Below, in pieces: positions 5,854-6,426 of a stretch of 6,426 bases of DNA. Numbering within the stretch: position 1 is the stretch's first letter; every line of letters starts with the position of its first letter. Both the position numbers and the translations under genes were made by a program. The notes below the pieces were generated by a model that did not search any database, was not told where the DNA came from, and worked only from the letters and a program-made list of their open reading frames with translations. Source of the DNA: RBG-16-68-21 sp035286665 (GTDB lineage: Bacteria; Actinomycetota; Acidimicrobiia; Spongiisociales; UBA11373). Where the stretch lies: NCBI GenBank assembly GCA_035286665.1, contig DATECY010000029.1, positions 1 to 6,426 on the forward strand, read 5' to 3'.

Positions 5854-6068
5854 TCCAGTTCTCGGCAACCTGTGGATATCGATGACTACGTTCCGCGCGT
5901 GAACTGCCACGTCGTGGTCGTGGAATGGCGTTCGGTTCGTGAGGCGGTTGTGACATGAATGGACACAGCCATCACGGCACACCGGCCGGCATGAGCGGGC
6001 GCTGAAGCGGAGTCACGACCGCGGAACACACGAGTACCGGTGCCGCTGCGGCGACACCTCCATGTCGA

Positions 6069-6075
6069 AAGGGAG
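6069..6075 (+). promoter_or_regulatory. Ribosome binding site of the secreted-protein gene
   Basis: AAGGGAG lies eight bases before ATG at 6084 and, with GGAG at 6077-6080, makes the purine-rich leader that fixes this start. It contrasts with the leaderless appearance of dnaE2 and the MFS gene. Confidence 0.7.
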
Positions 6076-6083
6076 TGGAGACC

Positions 6084-6426
6084 ATGGATTCCATGAAGAC
6101 GTCGCGGAGGCGGGCCATCAGGTCGGCGCGCATGCGCTGGCTGGTCGCATTCTTGGTGGTGGCGGGACTGACGGTCGTACCGATCGCGCCGGCCGTCGCG
6201 CTGGGCGGTGAAGTCGCCTACGACTCGATTCCGTCGCCGCTGGCGGGCAACTATCCGAGCCTCGGCTTCCAGGCGACGCAGACCGACGAGTTCGGTGATC
6301 ACATCGCCCTGGAACCGAGCACGTCGCGCGATCTGCTGACCATCGACGTGGGCATGAGCAGCTGGGGGTGTGAGTCGGGCGCGTGGAACACGCTCGACTG
6401 TCTCAGCTTGCCTGGTGCGACGTTCA
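6084..6426 (+). CDS. Secreted protein of unknown function, N-terminal part (runs off the right edge)
   Basis: The first 114 codons are visible. The start is ATG at 6084, with a good ribosome binding site. The N-terminus is a clear Sec signal peptide: a basic n-region containing RRR (8-10), a hydrophobic core (about 19-32), and a likely signal peptidase I site after APAVA (residue 39). There is no lipobox. The mature part begins near VAYDSIPSPLAGNYPSLGFQ and has TQTDEFGDHIAL and SSWGCESGAWNTLDC, with two cysteines about ten residues apart that could form a disulfide. From memory, this SLGF-AT-T-EFGD and SxWGCESG-W pattern recurs in actinobacterial exported proteins without assigned function; I cannot confirm this here. 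No catalytic motif is visible in this part. The repeated dyads at 5815-5853 lie upstream, so it may be regulated by whatever binds there. Confidence 0.82.
   Translation, partial: MDSMKTSRRRAIRSARMRWLVAFLVVAGLTVVPIAPAVALGGEVAYDSIPSPLAGNYPSLGFQATQTDEFGDHIALEPSTSRDLLTIDVGMSSWGCESGAWNTLDCLSLPGATF

Larger units (their letters stand above)
5806..6083. other. Intergenic region upstream of the secreted-protein gene
   Basis: With the hairpin at 5773-5805, this makes a 311-base gap with no convincing gene; the minus-strand open frames through it have no recognisable protein features. The left part (5815-5853) carries two adjacent dyads. TACGTT at 5887-5892 is a possible but unsupported -10. I see nothing recognisable from about 5900 to 6065, which would include the 5' leader if transcription starts near the dyads. 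Confidence 0.55.

Noticed and set aside
4882..5982. Minus-strand open frame of 366 codons across the regulator gene
   Set aside because: It is antisense to a clear receiver-HTH protein and has no recognisable domain; its extensions cover the dyad region.

Overview
The window is very GC-rich, with strongly G/C-biased third codon positions. Three things point to an actinobacterium (Actinomycetota): an SOS box of the CGAAC-N4-GTTCG type, a DnaE2 polymerase, and at least two genes with no Shine-Dalgarno sequence that look leaderless. The lineage within the phylum cannot be fixed from this sequence; an uncultured group such as Acidimicrobiia is only a guess.

Layout. Positions 1-597 (minus) hold the N-terminal half of a major facilitator transporter that runs off the left edge. 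A perfect 19-bp palindrome sits inside its probable promoter. Positions 685-1254 (minus) encode a small lipoprotein with a poly-threonine linker. Divergently, 1365-4712 (plus) encodes the SOS-inducible error-prone polymerase DnaE2, with a textbook LexA box at 1335-1348. A 7-bp tandem repeat lies inside its PHP domain. After a 403-bp gap, 5116-5772 (plus) encodes an orphan NarL/LuxR-type response regulator whose receiver lacks the phospho-accepting aspartate. After a 311-bp gap, a secreted protein of unknown function begins at 6084 and runs off the right edge.

How the parts relate. These are mostly single-gene units, not one pathway. DnaE2 is expected to work with ImuA/ImuB in damage-induced mutagenesis, but neither is in the window. 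The regulator is flanked by copies of one dyad, GTGTTGA-N6-TCAACGC: one in the gap before it, one exact copy plus an abutting variant in the gap after it. They are candidate binding sites for this regulator or another factor, and could link it to the secreted-protein gene. The points most worth follow-up are this dyad set, the degenerate receiver, the frame-breaking heptamer repeat in dnaE2, and the operator-in-promoter arrangement of the transporter. I see no phage, CRISPR, insertion sequence, tRNA or rRNA.
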